A stretch of 64,000 nt of DNA from Cervus elaphus (lineage: Eukaryota > Chordata > Mammalia > Artiodactyla > Cervidae): NCBI RefSeq assembly GCF_910594005.1, contig NC_057815.1, positions 78,849,552 through 78,913,551 of the forward strand. Reading direction: 5' to 3'. Under the pieces are notes generated by a model. It was given only the letters and a program-made list of their open reading frames with translations, made no database searches and had not been told where the DNA came from. Below, piece after piece: positions 10,850 to 21,232 of this stretch; within the stretch, counting starts at the first letter, position 1; each line of letters opens with the position of its first letter. Both the position numbers and the translations under genes were made by a program.

Positions 10850-11230
10850 TGATTCACAGACTCAAAATCCCCTCACTGACTCTCCTGGATGACCATATTT
10901 CTGTTCATGGCCCTACACATTAAAATCATCCAAATTTACAACTGCAGAATCATTGAAAAGTTTTCTTTCCCTGTTTACTGTCATCCTGCTGGTTCTTTAT
11001 GGAATGTTTATTCCACCAAAGCTCTCCTTTCCACTCCCACAGGCTTCAGACCTCATCAGTCATTTCCATCTGCTGTGAATGAGTAGAGATACTGCTTTCC
11101 TGGAAGCCACTTTTGATGCAGGGAGAAGAAGCCCATGGTGGCAATGAGTACATGGTTCTTCCTCATCCACTCCCCTCTGCTTGGTTATTTCCAATCAACA
11201 CACCCAAATAATTAGGCCCTGAACTTAGAT
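10850..11230. other. Intergenic, no recognised element
   Basis: Unique by eye; one short ORF (10889-11086) without a recognisable product. Confidence 0.4.
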
Positions 11231-11234
11231 CTGA

Positions 11235-11345
11235 CCACTCCCTTGCTGGAAGAACAGTCAATGATTCCCCATGTCTTTTATTTTACATAAAGATTCCTGA
11301 GGCTGAGACTGAAGATTTTCCACAGTCTGGTCCAAACCTGCCAGG
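11235..11345 (+). repeat. L2 LINE fragment
   Basis: CAATGATTCCCCATG...ACAGTCTGGTCCAAACCTGCC fits the sense L2 3' region. A pyrimidine tract follows at 11517-11565. Confidence 0.5.
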
Positions 11346-11689
11346 AGTCACTGTTGTTGACTGTCTACCTTGAGTGTTGATTATGCAATGGCTTTATACC
11401 CATTCATAGTAGTTCCTCTGTCATTGACTGTTTCAGGATTGGGCAGTCCTAAGCCACTTCATATCAGTGAGATGTGAGGAGAGAGTTGCTCAGGTTTTCT
11501 TGGAAAAGAGAAACGTCTTTTCCTTCTCTCCTTTTCTTTTTCTTTTTTTTCTTTCTCTCCTTTTCAACATGAACAACCTATTCCCTGGATTCAGCTGGCC
11601 GCCTTCTTGTCGCCGTGAGGATGGCCATCTTGAGGGCCGTGTGAACACAGGGCAGAGGAGAAAAGAAAAGAACTGAGAAACAGTCACGG

Positions 11690-12400
11690 AGCCCTGGCCA
11701 GACTACTTCTGGGGCTGAACCTCCTGCCTCTTGGTGGAAAGTGGCAATGATGTTTGCTACTTCCAAGCCTGGCCCCTAAAATGACCCATGCAATTTCCTT
11801 GCCCTCTCTCATATCTTGCTGTCTGGCTGAATGCAGAGGCTCCAGTGGAAGACCCTGCAGGGGCCTTGAGGCAGGGTTCCACAACCCCTGGGCCACAGAC
11901 CTGTTAGGAACTGGACCGCACAGCCAGAGGTGAGCGGCAAGCAGGCAAGAGACCAAAGCTTTGTCTGTATTTACAGCCACTCCCCTTAGCTTGCTTTACT
12001 GCCTGAGCTCCTCCTGCCAGATCAGCGGAAGCACTGGAGTCTCATAGGCATGCAAACCCTACTGTGAGTTGCATACGCAAGAGATCTAGGTTGCATGCTT
12101 CTTACAAGAATCATCCTGAAACCAGCCCCTGCGCCCCAACCCTCCTGGTCTGTGAAAAAACTGTCTCCCATGAAACCAGTCCCTGGGGCCATAAAAGGTT
12201 GGGGACTACTGCCTTAAGGCATAGCAAAACCACCAGATACAAGAAACCTGGATCTCTGAGTCACCACTTGGAGGAGAACTGTCCAGGAATGCTATCCCAC
12301 CAAGAACATCTGCATTAAAACTTGTATAAGAAAAATATTGTTTTATTGTGTTAAGCCACTAAAATGTTGAGATTATTTGCTGGTTAACCAGCCATGCCTG
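11690..12400 (+). repeat. MaLR/MLT1-like LTR, split by a hAT element
   Basis: Both flanks of the hAT element look like one old ERVL-MaLR solo LTR: left CTACTTCCAAGCCTGGCCCC, right TTGTTTTATTGTGTTAAGCCACTAA. Identified from remembered consensus phrasing only. No internal retroviral genes are present. Confidence 0.5.
11872..12211. mobile_element. hAT-type DNA transposon fossil, 340 bp, with 8-bp target duplication
   Basis: Ends CAGGGTTCCACAACC and GGTTGGGGACTACTG are near inverted repeats. They are flanked by CCTTGAGG (11864-11871) and CCTTAAGG (12212-12219), the 8-bp duplication expected of hAT elements with one mismatch. Same family as 44375-44547. Confidence 0.85.
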
Positions 12401-12411
12401 AAATGGATGGT

Positions 12412-12619
12412 TGGTGGTTTAGTCACTAACTCATGTCCGACTCTTGCGACCCCATGAACTGTAGCCAGCCAGGCTCCTCTGTCCATTGGATTTCTTGGGC
12501 GAGAATACTGGGGTGTGTTGCCATTTCCTTCTCCAGGGGATCTTCCCACCCCAGGGACTGAATCCGGGTCTCTTGCATTGTAGGCAGAGTCTTAACCAAC
12601 TGAGCTACAAGTGAAGCCG
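12412..12619 (-). repeat. Bov-tA SINE
   Basis: Bov-A body then reversed tRNA head, ending GAGCTACAAGTGAAGCC. Confidence 0.93.
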
Positions 12620-12621
12620 AT

Positions 12622-13094
12622 AGGGATGGGCTTAATAAAATCTCAGGCATAGGTAGATGACACTTCTATCAAAATGATCAGCAAGTAAGAAAACCTTTAC
12701 CTGATGGCCAGGAGGACAGCAAGTAGAGGACTTTACAAGGGAATGGGTCACCCAACTGAGAAGTGATGGTTAACTCCGTTTCCTAATGGTCTGCAAAAAT
12801 CACCCACTAGGCAGAGAGTGGACAGTCTCTGGACACTGACTCTACTACCGTTCTTGGGGTCCCACCTGGTTCTATTATATAACGGCCCTTCTTTTAGGTC
12901 CCAAAGACCACCTCTCTAATAATGTTCCCCTGACTCTCCTCCCTCTTCTGCCATTCATGCTGATAGATGCTATCAAAACACCATCCACAAAAAGTAAGTG
13001 CTTTTGAAGTCCCATCAACTGTTCATGTGGTGAGGGTGAGTGCCTATGTCACTCTGTACTATCCAGCACTGCAAACTTTAATTTAAAAAATTTT
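12622..13094. other. Intergenic, no recognised element
   Basis: Nothing recognised. Confidence 0.4.
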
Positions 13095-13095
13095 A

Positions 13096-13680
13096 TCATG
13101 GTCAGTCAGTCAGTCAGTTCAGTTGCTCAGGCATGTCCAACTCTTTGCAACCCCATGAACCGCAGCATGCCAGGCCTCCCTGTCCATCACCAACTCCTGG
13201 AGCCCACCCAAACCCATGTCCATTGAGTCGGTGATGCTATCGAACCATCTCATCCTCTGCCCTCAATCTTTCCCAGCATCAGGGTATTTTCAAATGAGTC
13301 AGCTCTTCACATCAGGTGGCCAAAGTATTGCAGTTTCAGCTTTAGCATCAGTCCTTCCAATGAACACCCAAGACTGATCCTTTAGGATGAACTGGGTGGA
13401 TCTCCTTGCAGTCCAAGGGACTCTCAAGAGTCTTCTCCAACACCACAGTTCAAAAGCATCAATTCTTCTGCACTCAGCTTTCTTTATAGTCCAACTCTCA
13501 CATCCATACATGACCACTGGAAAAGCCATAGCTTTGACTAGATGGACCTTTGTTGACAAAGTAATGTCTCTGCTTTTCAATATGCTGTCTAGGTTGGTCA
13601 TGATTTTCCTTCCAAGGAGTAAGCATCTTTTAATTTCATGGCTGCAGTCACCATCTGCAGTGATTTTGGAAAAAATGTTT
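13096..13680 (-). repeat. BovB LINE 3' fragment
   Basis: Reverse BovB from the 3' terminus (a short GTCA run, then TTCAGTTGCTCAGGCATGTCC) to GCAGTGATTTTGG. The reverse-strand ORF 13299-13697 carries MYGCESWTIKKAE, part of the LINE C-terminus. Confidence 0.93.
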
Positions 13681-14560
13681 AACATAAATCTTATCATCTT
13701 AATGATTTATAAATGTTCAGCTCAATGGCATTTAGTGCTTTTGTTGTTGTTAGTTGCTAAGTCATGTCTGACTCTTGTGACCCCATGGACTGTAGCCCGT
13801 CAGGCTCTTGTGTCCATGGGATTTCCCAGGCAAGAAGTGCCTTTACATTGTTGAATAACCAGTCTCCAGAACTTTTTCCATCTTGCAAAACTTAAACTCT
13901 TTACCTACTAAACAACGACTGCCCACTCTCCCCTCCCTCCAGCCCCTGGCAACCACTATTCTACTCTGTTTCTATCACTTTGACTAGTTACCTCACATAA
14001 GCAGAATCACACAGTATTTGTCTTTTTGTGACTGGGTTATTTCACTCAGCATAATATCTTCAGAATTCATTCATATCGTAGCGTATGACAGCCTTCCTTT
14101 CTTCTTAAGACTGAAAAAACTTTTCACTGTATGTACACACCTCATTTTGCGTATCCTTTCATCAAGTGGACTTCTGGACTGCTTCCACTTTTCAGCTATT
14201 GTAAATGATGTGGCTATGAACGTGGGTGTACAGATATTTCTTCAAGATCTTGCTTTCAGTTCTTCTGTTTATACAACCAGGAGTAGAATCTCTAGTTCAT
14301 ACGGTAATTCTATTTTAAATTCTTTGAGGAACCACCACACCATTTCCCATAATGGCTGCCTTATTTTTCCTTCCCATCAACAGTGTATAAGGATTGCAAT
14401 GTCTCCACATCCTTGCCAACACTTGTTATGGTAACCATCTTAGTGGGTTTAAGGTAACATCTCACTGTTATTTTGGTTTGCATTTCCCTAATGATTAGTG
14501 ACACTGAGCATCCTTTCATATGTCCATTGGTTTCATTTGCTTTAACTTTTATTTCCATCT
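13680..14560 (-). repeat. L1 LINE 3' region, old, antisense
   Basis: GGCAACCACTATTCTACTCTG, GAATCACACAGTATTTGTC, GGACTTCTGGACTGCTTCC and TTGCATTTCCCTAATGATTAG in reverse L1 order. Interrupted by a Bov-A unit at 13738-13842. Confidence 0.85.
13738..13842 (-). repeat. Bov-A fragment inside L1
   Basis: GTTGCTAAGTCATGTCTGAC to GGGATTTCCCAGGCAAGAA. Confidence 0.85.
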
Positions 14561-14739
14561 TTTTTCATTCTATTTGGAGACCAAAGAGGAACTTTCATTC
14601 CAATGGTGAGATGTTTCCACTTTCCAGACTTATAAGGACTACCCTAACTTTGCAAACAACTGCTCAAGTCTGTGATGAGTTGTCCCTCAGTGGTGGTAGG
14701 AAAAGCTCACATCTGTGATCGTCACGCTCATCAGATGCA

Positions 14740-14855
14740 AGATATACACAGCGCTTTGTAGTTTACACGATATCTCACTGGCTCATCACAGCAGCCTTGC
14801 AGCCTTGTGGGTGCAGAGGGCAGATGAGGAAATTGAGGTTCAGAGATGAGAACAG
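14740..14855 (-). repeat. MIR-like SINE
   Basis: CAGATGAGGAAATTGAGGTTC preceded by ACAGCGCTTTGTAGTTTACAC. Confidence 0.55.
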
Positions 14856-14859
14856 AAAA

Positions 14860-15350
14860 GTAGAAGGGAATCAGTTCTTTAAAATCATAACCACCAAACC
14901 AAAGCAAAACTGACATGGCTGCTGCCTAGTCAACTAATCTCTAGGGCCACCTGTCTTGCTACAAGTTGTTCAATAGTTTCACGTGGAGAAATGTCAGCTA
15001 AAAATACTCCTGGCCTCTCTGACCATCCTTTACCCTCTCTCTCTTTTGCCAGTGAGTTCGGAGAAAACCTGAATATTCTCCACTCAGCTCCTCCCTCTTT
15101 TCTTCTTTCAGACCCTGCGGTGAGGGGCCATTCTGGGCTTTCATCCACCCTGTGGCAACTGGGGGAAGCCTGAAGGTTTTTTGGAGGGATGTTGCAAGTT
15201 CCTTTCAGGCAGCAGTATTAGAAAGCTCTGGCTGCATATTTAGAACATTTTCGTTTCTTCAGCTTTTCCTAGTAATAAAGCTGTTGACTTGATCTCTATC
15301 TGTCTACTGAATGTATTTTTTCTTTGGTTCTGAACTCAGGAAGGAAGATG
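14860..15350. other. Intergenic, no recognised element
   Basis: Unique by eye. Confidence 0.4.
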
Positions 15351-15351
15351 A

Positions 15352-15665
15352 TCTTTTTTTTTTTGGCTTTTAAACGCTTTATTTCATATTGGAGTATGGC
15401 CAACTAGCAATGTTGCGATAGTTTCAGGTGGACAGCAAAGGGACTCAGTCATAGAAGTACATGTGTTTATTCTTCCCCAAAGTCCCCTCCCATCCAGGCT
15501 GCCACATCACATTGAGCAGAGTTCCATGCGCTATACAGTAGGACCTTGTTGGTTATCCATTTTAAATGTAGCAGAGTATACATGTCCACCCCAAACTCCC
15601 TAACTATCCCTTCCCCCCATTCTTCCCTCTTGTCAACCATAAGTTCATTCTCTAAGTCTGTGAGT
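15352..15665 (-). repeat. L1 LINE 3' end, ruminant type, antisense
   Basis: Starts with a T-run (reversed poly-A), then TTTATTTCATATTGGAGTATG, CAGGTGGACAGCAAAGGGAC and CCCTAACTATCCCTTCCCCC. Confidence 0.85.
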
Positions 15666-15870
15666 GAAAGGCATTATTCACTGGACCACTAAACCTTAAT
15701 CCAAACCACAAAATCAAAATTATTAAGTATTTAATTTAATACAAAACTTCACATCATATCGACTGCTCCTATTTTATATTTCCTGCCGGATATGGAGGGA
15801 CAGGTGATGCCTGATGTGATCTGCAGTATGGTTTCCAAAATTAAGAGGGTCAAGGGCCCACAAAGGCCTT

Positions 15871-16092
15871 TGCTGCTGCAGCTAGGTTGCTTCAGTAGTG
15901 TCCAAATCTTTGAGACCCTATAGAGCATAGCCCACCAGGCTCCTCTGTCCATGGGGCTTCTCCAGGCAAGAACACTGGAGTGGGTTGCCATGCCCTCCTC
16001 CAGGGGGATCTTCCCAACCCCGGGATCTAACCTGCTTCTCTTATGTCTCTTGCATTGGCGGGCAGATGCCATTAGCGCCACCTGGGAAGCCT
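15871..16092 (-). repeat. Bov-tA SINE with target duplication
   Basis: Flanked by ACAAAGGCCTT at 15860-15870 and 16093-16103, identical. Confidence 0.95.
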
Positions 16093-16379
16093 ACAAAGGC
16101 CTTGAAAGAAACCAAGTAAGGACTGAGATTTGACTAAAGTCTCAGATTCAGAACAGACAGGAGATGTGGGTAAGGAGTAGGTAGCGGGATTGAGAGGTAC
16201 GTGTGAAGTAAGAAGTTCTAAAATGATTTGACCTGTCGGATGACTGCAAACCAGGCTGCGTTTTCCTCTAAGACAATATTCTGGGTTTCAACCACATGAT
16301 ACTGGGTCAGCTGAGTCTAAAAGTACAGGAAAAAAAAGTGTCAAAAGCAGTTACAGCAGCAGTAACACCAGTACTAGCT

Positions 16380-16583
16380 GGTGTTAGTCGCTTAATCGTG
16401 TCCAGCTCTTTGCGACCCCATGGACTGTAGCCCATCAGGCCCCTCTGACCATGGAATTCTCCAGGCAAGAATGCTGGAGTGGGTTGCCATGCCCTTCTCC
16501 AGGGAATCTTTGCAACCCAGGAATCAAACCAGGGTCTCCTGCATTGCAGGCAGATTCTTTACTATCTGAGCCACGTGGGAAGC
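16380..16583 (-). repeat. Bov-tA SINE with target duplication
   Basis: Flanked by the identical 12-mer CCAGTACTAGCT at 16368-16379 and 16584-16595. Confidence 0.95.
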
Positions 16584-16609
16584 CCAGTACTAGCTAAGAT
16601 GTATGGAAT

Positions 16610-16765
16610 ATATGTTACTTCATTTTATCCAGTCTTCACCACAATCCTATGGATTAAGCATTATATTAGCTTTGTTTTACATTTAAGAAAATTGAGGCTT
16701 AGAGACATTAAGTAGTTTGCCCAAGGTCACACGGCTAGCAAGTACTAATTCCCATTCCTGATAAA
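16610..16765 (-). repeat. MIR SINE
   Basis: AAATTGAGGCTTAGAGACATT and TTTGCCCAAGGTCACACGGC. Confidence 0.85.
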
Positions 16766-16954
16766 TTTTCTGAGGAAATAATTTGATGGACGCAAAAAGC
16801 AACAGGCATAAAATCTCCATTAGAATGTTTTATATAATTTGCAACCAGAGGAAGCAACTTACATGTACATCAGCAGGGCATGAGTTTAATAAATTATGCT
16901 GCATCTAATCAATGGAATGCTAGGAAACAGTAATTCTGGAACTTGTATTAAAAA

Positions 16955-17128
16955 ATGAGCACCAGGAACTCTGCTCTATGTTATGTGGTAGCCTGGATGG
17001 GAGGCGGGTGTTGGGGAAGAACGGATACACGTAAGTGTATGGCTGAGTCCCTTCACAGTTCACTTGAATCTAATCACAACACTGTTAACTGGATATACCC
17101 CAATAAAAGGTCTAAAAAAAAAAAAAAC
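16955..17128 (+). repeat. L1 LINE 3' end
   Basis: CAGGAACTCTGCTCTATG..., TAATCACAACACTGTTAACTG, ACCCCAATAAAAGGTC and poly-A. Older L1-like sequence may extend left to about 16780. Confidence 0.75.
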
Positions 17129-17129
17129 A

Positions 17130-17865
17130 CTAAAGAATACAGCGCTAAGGGAACAAAGCAGAAAATCAGTATGTACACCATGATGACAAACAGTATAGGA
17201 AAAATAAAATCTGAGCACATGTAATCAAAAACTGAAAAGATGTATCCAAAACAAAAATAACTTTTAATACCAAGTGGGATTTAGGTGAATCTTTTTTCCT
17301 TTTCCAAAATTATCTTCAACGTTGCAGAGGCACTGCCTTGGCAGTGAGCGCAGAACAGAGCTGCATGGGGCACGGTAGGTGGGCTCGTCCATCAGCGATT
17401 TCGCTGATGGGGAGAAGGGTCCCTGGGAATTCCGGGGAAAGCTTGATGTGGCTCTTCATGAGCCCCCAGCCAACCTGTATGTATTAGCCTGCTCCCAAGT
17501 GTCCTTTGAACTTAAGTCAGATGCTGAAATCCTGAGCACAATTTCTCTGTAAGCATCCCACAGGGAAGGGCAACTTTGGCCCTGGCTCCAGACAACTAGA
17601 ACCTCGAAGCTCCACCGGTGGGGAGGTTTTGCGGACTTGCCCAACGTGCTGGTGATATCACTGAAACGTGGGTGGAGAAAGGCATGGGCCAAGACGGGAG
17701 AGGAGGTGAAGACGTTCACAACCATAAACTTTTCTAGAGGAAATGAGATGCAGATGAGTAAAGGGCAGGAAGAAGAGAAACAAATGATGAGGTGTTGGAT
17801 GGTAAGAGACTTTCTTGAATGTTGAAACAGAAAAAGGGAGTCCGGTTAGCCAGTTTACTCAGTCC
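17130..17865. other. Intergenic, unique; includes a 22-bp quasi-palindrome
   Basis: Unique by eye, with the palindrome at 17389-17410 and short chance ORFs. Confidence 0.4.
17389..17410. repeat. 22-bp palindrome with two CpG sites
   Basis: CCATCAGCGA-TT-TCGCTGATGG: 10-bp arms are exact reverse complements around TT. Confidence 0.95.
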
Positions 17866-17867
17866 AC

Positions 17868-18010
17868 AGAGGCCCTTATTGTATGAACAAGGGCTTTGAC
17901 CTGAGACCAGGTTCTATCACTGGCTCCACTGCTGTGTGACTACAGGCAAGTTACTTAACCTCCCTGATCCTCAGATTCTTTACCTTTAAGTGGCAATGTC
18001 ATTCCTACAA
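17868..18010 (+). repeat. MIR SINE
   Basis: ATCACTGGCTCCACTGCTGTG, AGGCAAGTTACTTAACCTCC and CCTCAGATTCTTTACCTTTA. Confidence 0.88.
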
Positions 18011-18014
18011 CACA

Positions 18015-19555
18015 GAATTCAGTGAGACATTCTGAGGTCTCCCTTGTCCCAGTGACTACCCCATAACATAAATGGAGCTTTCTTGGTCCTCCATCTCTCT
18101 TCCTGTGGAGATGGGGACGGAGTAACATTTTCTGTGCGCTCCATGTTTATCCTATGAGCTAACACCCTGCCATTCTTTCTCCCCAGCAAAGGACCAGAGA
18201 AGCCCATCCCTGCCTCCTAAGGGAAGAGAGGTGTAAAACAAGGATGTCCTGAGGGCTGCACCCCAGAGCCACGCTCTGCTCTGAAGGTGAGTTTCCAGAT
18301 TGCGTGTGATGAGAATGGAAACACATGAAAGATCTAAATCAGGCAGCGAGGGGCTGACACTCTGTGGGTGGGGAAACAGAAAGGGACAAAACCCAGCTGA
18401 GGCGCTGGCAGATGGGCAGACCAAAGTGGTGGGAGCAAGGGTGAAGTTTTAAGAAAAGACATAAATGTGGTTGGTAGGAGGGGGAGCCAGTCAAGAGGTA
18501 GGAATGAAGGGAAACAGGGGAGAGGATGAACAGTGAGGATGTGGGGAGGGCAGGGGGAAAGTGAAAGGGAGACAAGTCAGAGGAAAACAGAGCTTAAAAG
18601 ACATAGAAAGAGTGAGAAATATGAAATGTACCTGAGAAATTGAAAGAATGCTCACCCTCCCTGGGTATCCCAGAGGCGTCACCCACCTGTGCCAGCACAG
18701 GGGCTCCGTGAATACAACGTGGAGGGGATCAGAGTCCTGGGGAGTATCTCCATGAGATGAGGTGATGGAAATGCAGCTGTTGGTTGATTTGTCAGTGGAG
18801 ATACATGATCCCCTGTCCTGGGGATCCCCCTCCTCCACAAGGCTAAGCCAGAATAAAGAAAGTTTTCCACCCTGAATAAGGGCAAGCCAGGTCTTGCTGG
18901 TGCCAGCCATCACTGACGGGCATGGCCCCATCTGGCCCGGGAAAGGGGAACTGATTGCTACTGAGAAGTCAGATTCGGTACAATTGGAACAAAAGCCAAC
19001 CACGTCTTAGGTACAGTCTCTTTCTGGATTTTCCCTCTGGTTTTTCTTGAGTATTCAGAGTTCTCATGCCCTCGTCCACATCCACCAGGCCAAATTGGCT
19101 GGGAAGAATGATCTTCTCAATTCATTGACCCAGGTCACAAGAGTGACCAATAAGGCTGTAAAGTTCAGGTGGTAGATGCTGGGGCATCAGCTGGCTGGCA
19201 CCAGAGGGGCTGCCTGGACCTTCTCCAAGGATGTCACCTGGTGGTCCTGCCTCTTGCTTCTCAGGTTTGACACCCTCACCTGCATCCCTTTCCAGAGGCC
19301 ACATGTCTGGACCACTCAGCAGTTATAAGCCTGAGCCAGATCCCCCCAGAGCCCCATCCCACAGACTGGGATGGGGATGGGCAGGTATTCTACTGCAGGC
19401 AGTACAGACCCACCCAGCGTGTGGTAGAGACTGCCCTCAGGACCAGGCATCTCCTAGGTGAGGGGAAGCCACTCAGTGTACGTTTGTGTGTATATGTGTG
19501 TGTTTGTGCGTGTGCATCTTTGAAGACACCAGTTATGTTTCATGCATCTTAACAC
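18015..19555. other. Longest mostly repeat-free stretch of the upstream flank
   Basis: No transposon recognised for about 1.5 kb apart from a short degenerate TG run near 19480-19518. ORFs up to 170 aa on the minus strand have no recognisable domain. I cannot say whether it is conserved. Confidence 0.4.
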
Positions 19556-19557
19556 AT

Positions 19558-19682
19558 TTGTAAATTAACTTTTATTGGCATATGATTGCTTTACAATGCT
19601 GTGTCAGTGTCTACTGGACAGCAAAGTGAATCAGCTCTAGGTATACATTTATCCTCTCTTTTTTGGATTTCCTTCCCATTTA
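19558..19682 (-). repeat. L1 LINE 3' fragment
   Basis: AACTTTTATTGGCATATGATTG, CAATGCTGTGTCAGTGTCTA and GACAGCAAAGTGAATCAGCT. Confidence 0.8.
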
Positions 19683-19683
19683 T

Positions 19684-19892
19684 GGGACTTCCCTGGTGGC
19701 TCAGATGGTAAAGAATCTGCCTGCAATGCTCGAGACCTGGGTTTGAGACCTGGGTTCTATCCCTGGGTTAGGAAGATCCCCTGGAGAAGGAAATGGCAAC
19801 CCACTCCAGTATTCTTGCCTGGAGAATTTCATGGACAGCAACCCATGGGCTACAGTCCATGGGGTCTCAGAGTCCGACATGACTGAGCAACT
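19684..19892 (+). repeat. Bov-tA SINE
   Basis: Full element; the head carries a small internal duplication (GACCTGGGTTTGAGACCTGG). Confidence 0.95.
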
Positions 19893-19967
19893 AACACTGT
19901 GACAAACACTTAGGTCATCACAGAAATATGTTTTTAAAGTATGACTGTTGTTTGATTCCAAAGTAAT

Positions 19968-20018
19968 GTATATATTTTATAATGCATATACAAACATGCA
20001 GTGGAGACAATTTTAAAT
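19968..20018 (+). repeat. 51-bp segment duplicated at 21001 (copy A)
   Basis: Matches 21001-21051 with 3 mismatches. Shared core TTTTATAATGCATATACAAA. Confidence 0.9.
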
Positions 20019-20410
20019 AACCCATAATGTAATAATAGTATTGTGGTTATGTTATTTTAAAGAGCTTTTATTTTTTAGAGTCACTTATTGAAATATTTAC
20101 AGATAAAAAGACATGATGTCTGGGATTTGCTTCAAAATATGCCAGTGGTGAGGAAGGAAGTAGGAAGTGCAGACAGATAAAATGAACCATGAGCTGACAA
20201 TTGCTGCAGCTGGGTGATCGGTATTCATCATACTTTTCTCACTACCTGTTTATCTATTTTTATAATTGAAATTCTTCATAATTAAAAGTTTTTTTTAAAA
20301 GATTTCCATCTTCCTTTTGTCCCCTATGCATCCTTCCATTAAACTCTCATTGCCTTATTTGGAAAAAGGCCACCAATAATCTCACCCCATATACTTCTAG
20401 TCCTCTTTTA

Positions 20411-20476
20411 TTTATTTTTTTTTTTTTTAATTTTTTTTAATTTTTTTATTAGTTGGAGGCTAATTACTTCACAACA
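20411..20476 (-). repeat. Severely 5'-truncated L1 insertion, 66 bp
   Basis: A T-rich run (reversed poly-A) then TTAGTTGGAGGCTAATTACT, the extreme 3' end of a ruminant L1. Flanked by AGTCCTCTTTTA at 20399-20410 and 20477-20488, an exact 12-bp target duplication. Confidence 0.85.
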
Positions 20477-20599
20477 AGTCCTCTTTTAATACAAAGATGT
20501 ACACAGAGAGAAATTGTACTCTTTTGGGGTGTGTAACAAATGTGTTGAAAACAAGGCCTTATTTATTTGGTAAATATTAATATTTGCACACTGTACTTA

Positions 20600-21232
20600 C
20601 TTTTTTATTGAAGTATAGTTGATTTACAATATTATGTTAGTTTCTGGGGTACAGCAAAGTGATTCAGTTACATATATATATATATATAATGTATAAACAC
20701 ATTACCTATTTTATATGTAGTGGTTTGTATCTGCTGATCCCAAACTCCTAACATATCCCTTCTTCACCCCTCCTCCCCTGTGGTAACCATCAATTTGTTT
20801 TCTGTGGGTCTGTTTCTGTTTTGTAAGTAAGCTCATTTGTGTCATATTTTAAATTCTACATATAAGTGATTATCATATGGTATTTGTATTTCCCTTTCTG
20901 ACCTAGTTCGCTTAGTATGATAATCTCTAGGTCCATTCATGTTGCTGCAAATGACATAATTTCATTCTTTTTTATGACTGAATAGTACTCCATTATGTGT
21001 GTACATATTTTATAATGCATATACAAACATGTGGTGGAGACAATTTTAAATTGTCTTTCAGAATTCTTTATCCATCTTTATCCATTCATCTTCAGATGCG
21101 CTTTTAGGTTGCTTCCATGTCCTGGATATTGCAAATAATACTGCTATGAACATTGGGGTGCATGTATCTGTTTGAATTATAGTTTTCTCCAAATATATGC
21201 CCAAAAGTGAGACTAGGAACTTTAGATCATAT
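20600..21232 (-). repeat. L1 LINE, antisense, part 1 (split by BovB)
   Basis: TTTTATTGAAGTATAGTTGAT through ATTGGGGTGCATGTATCTG. Continues at 22914 after the BovB. Contains copy B of the 51-bp segment. Confidence 0.9.
21001..21051 (+). repeat. 51-bp segment duplicated from 19968 (copy B), inside L1
   Basis: Interrupts L1 between a CTCCATTATGTGT-like stretch and TTCTTTATCCATC, which adjoin in typical L1 copies. Confidence 0.85.

Noticed and set aside
18491..19003. 170-aa minus-strand ORF in repeat-poor DNA
   Set aside because: No family resemblance and no splice or start context; length is within what chance gives in this composition.
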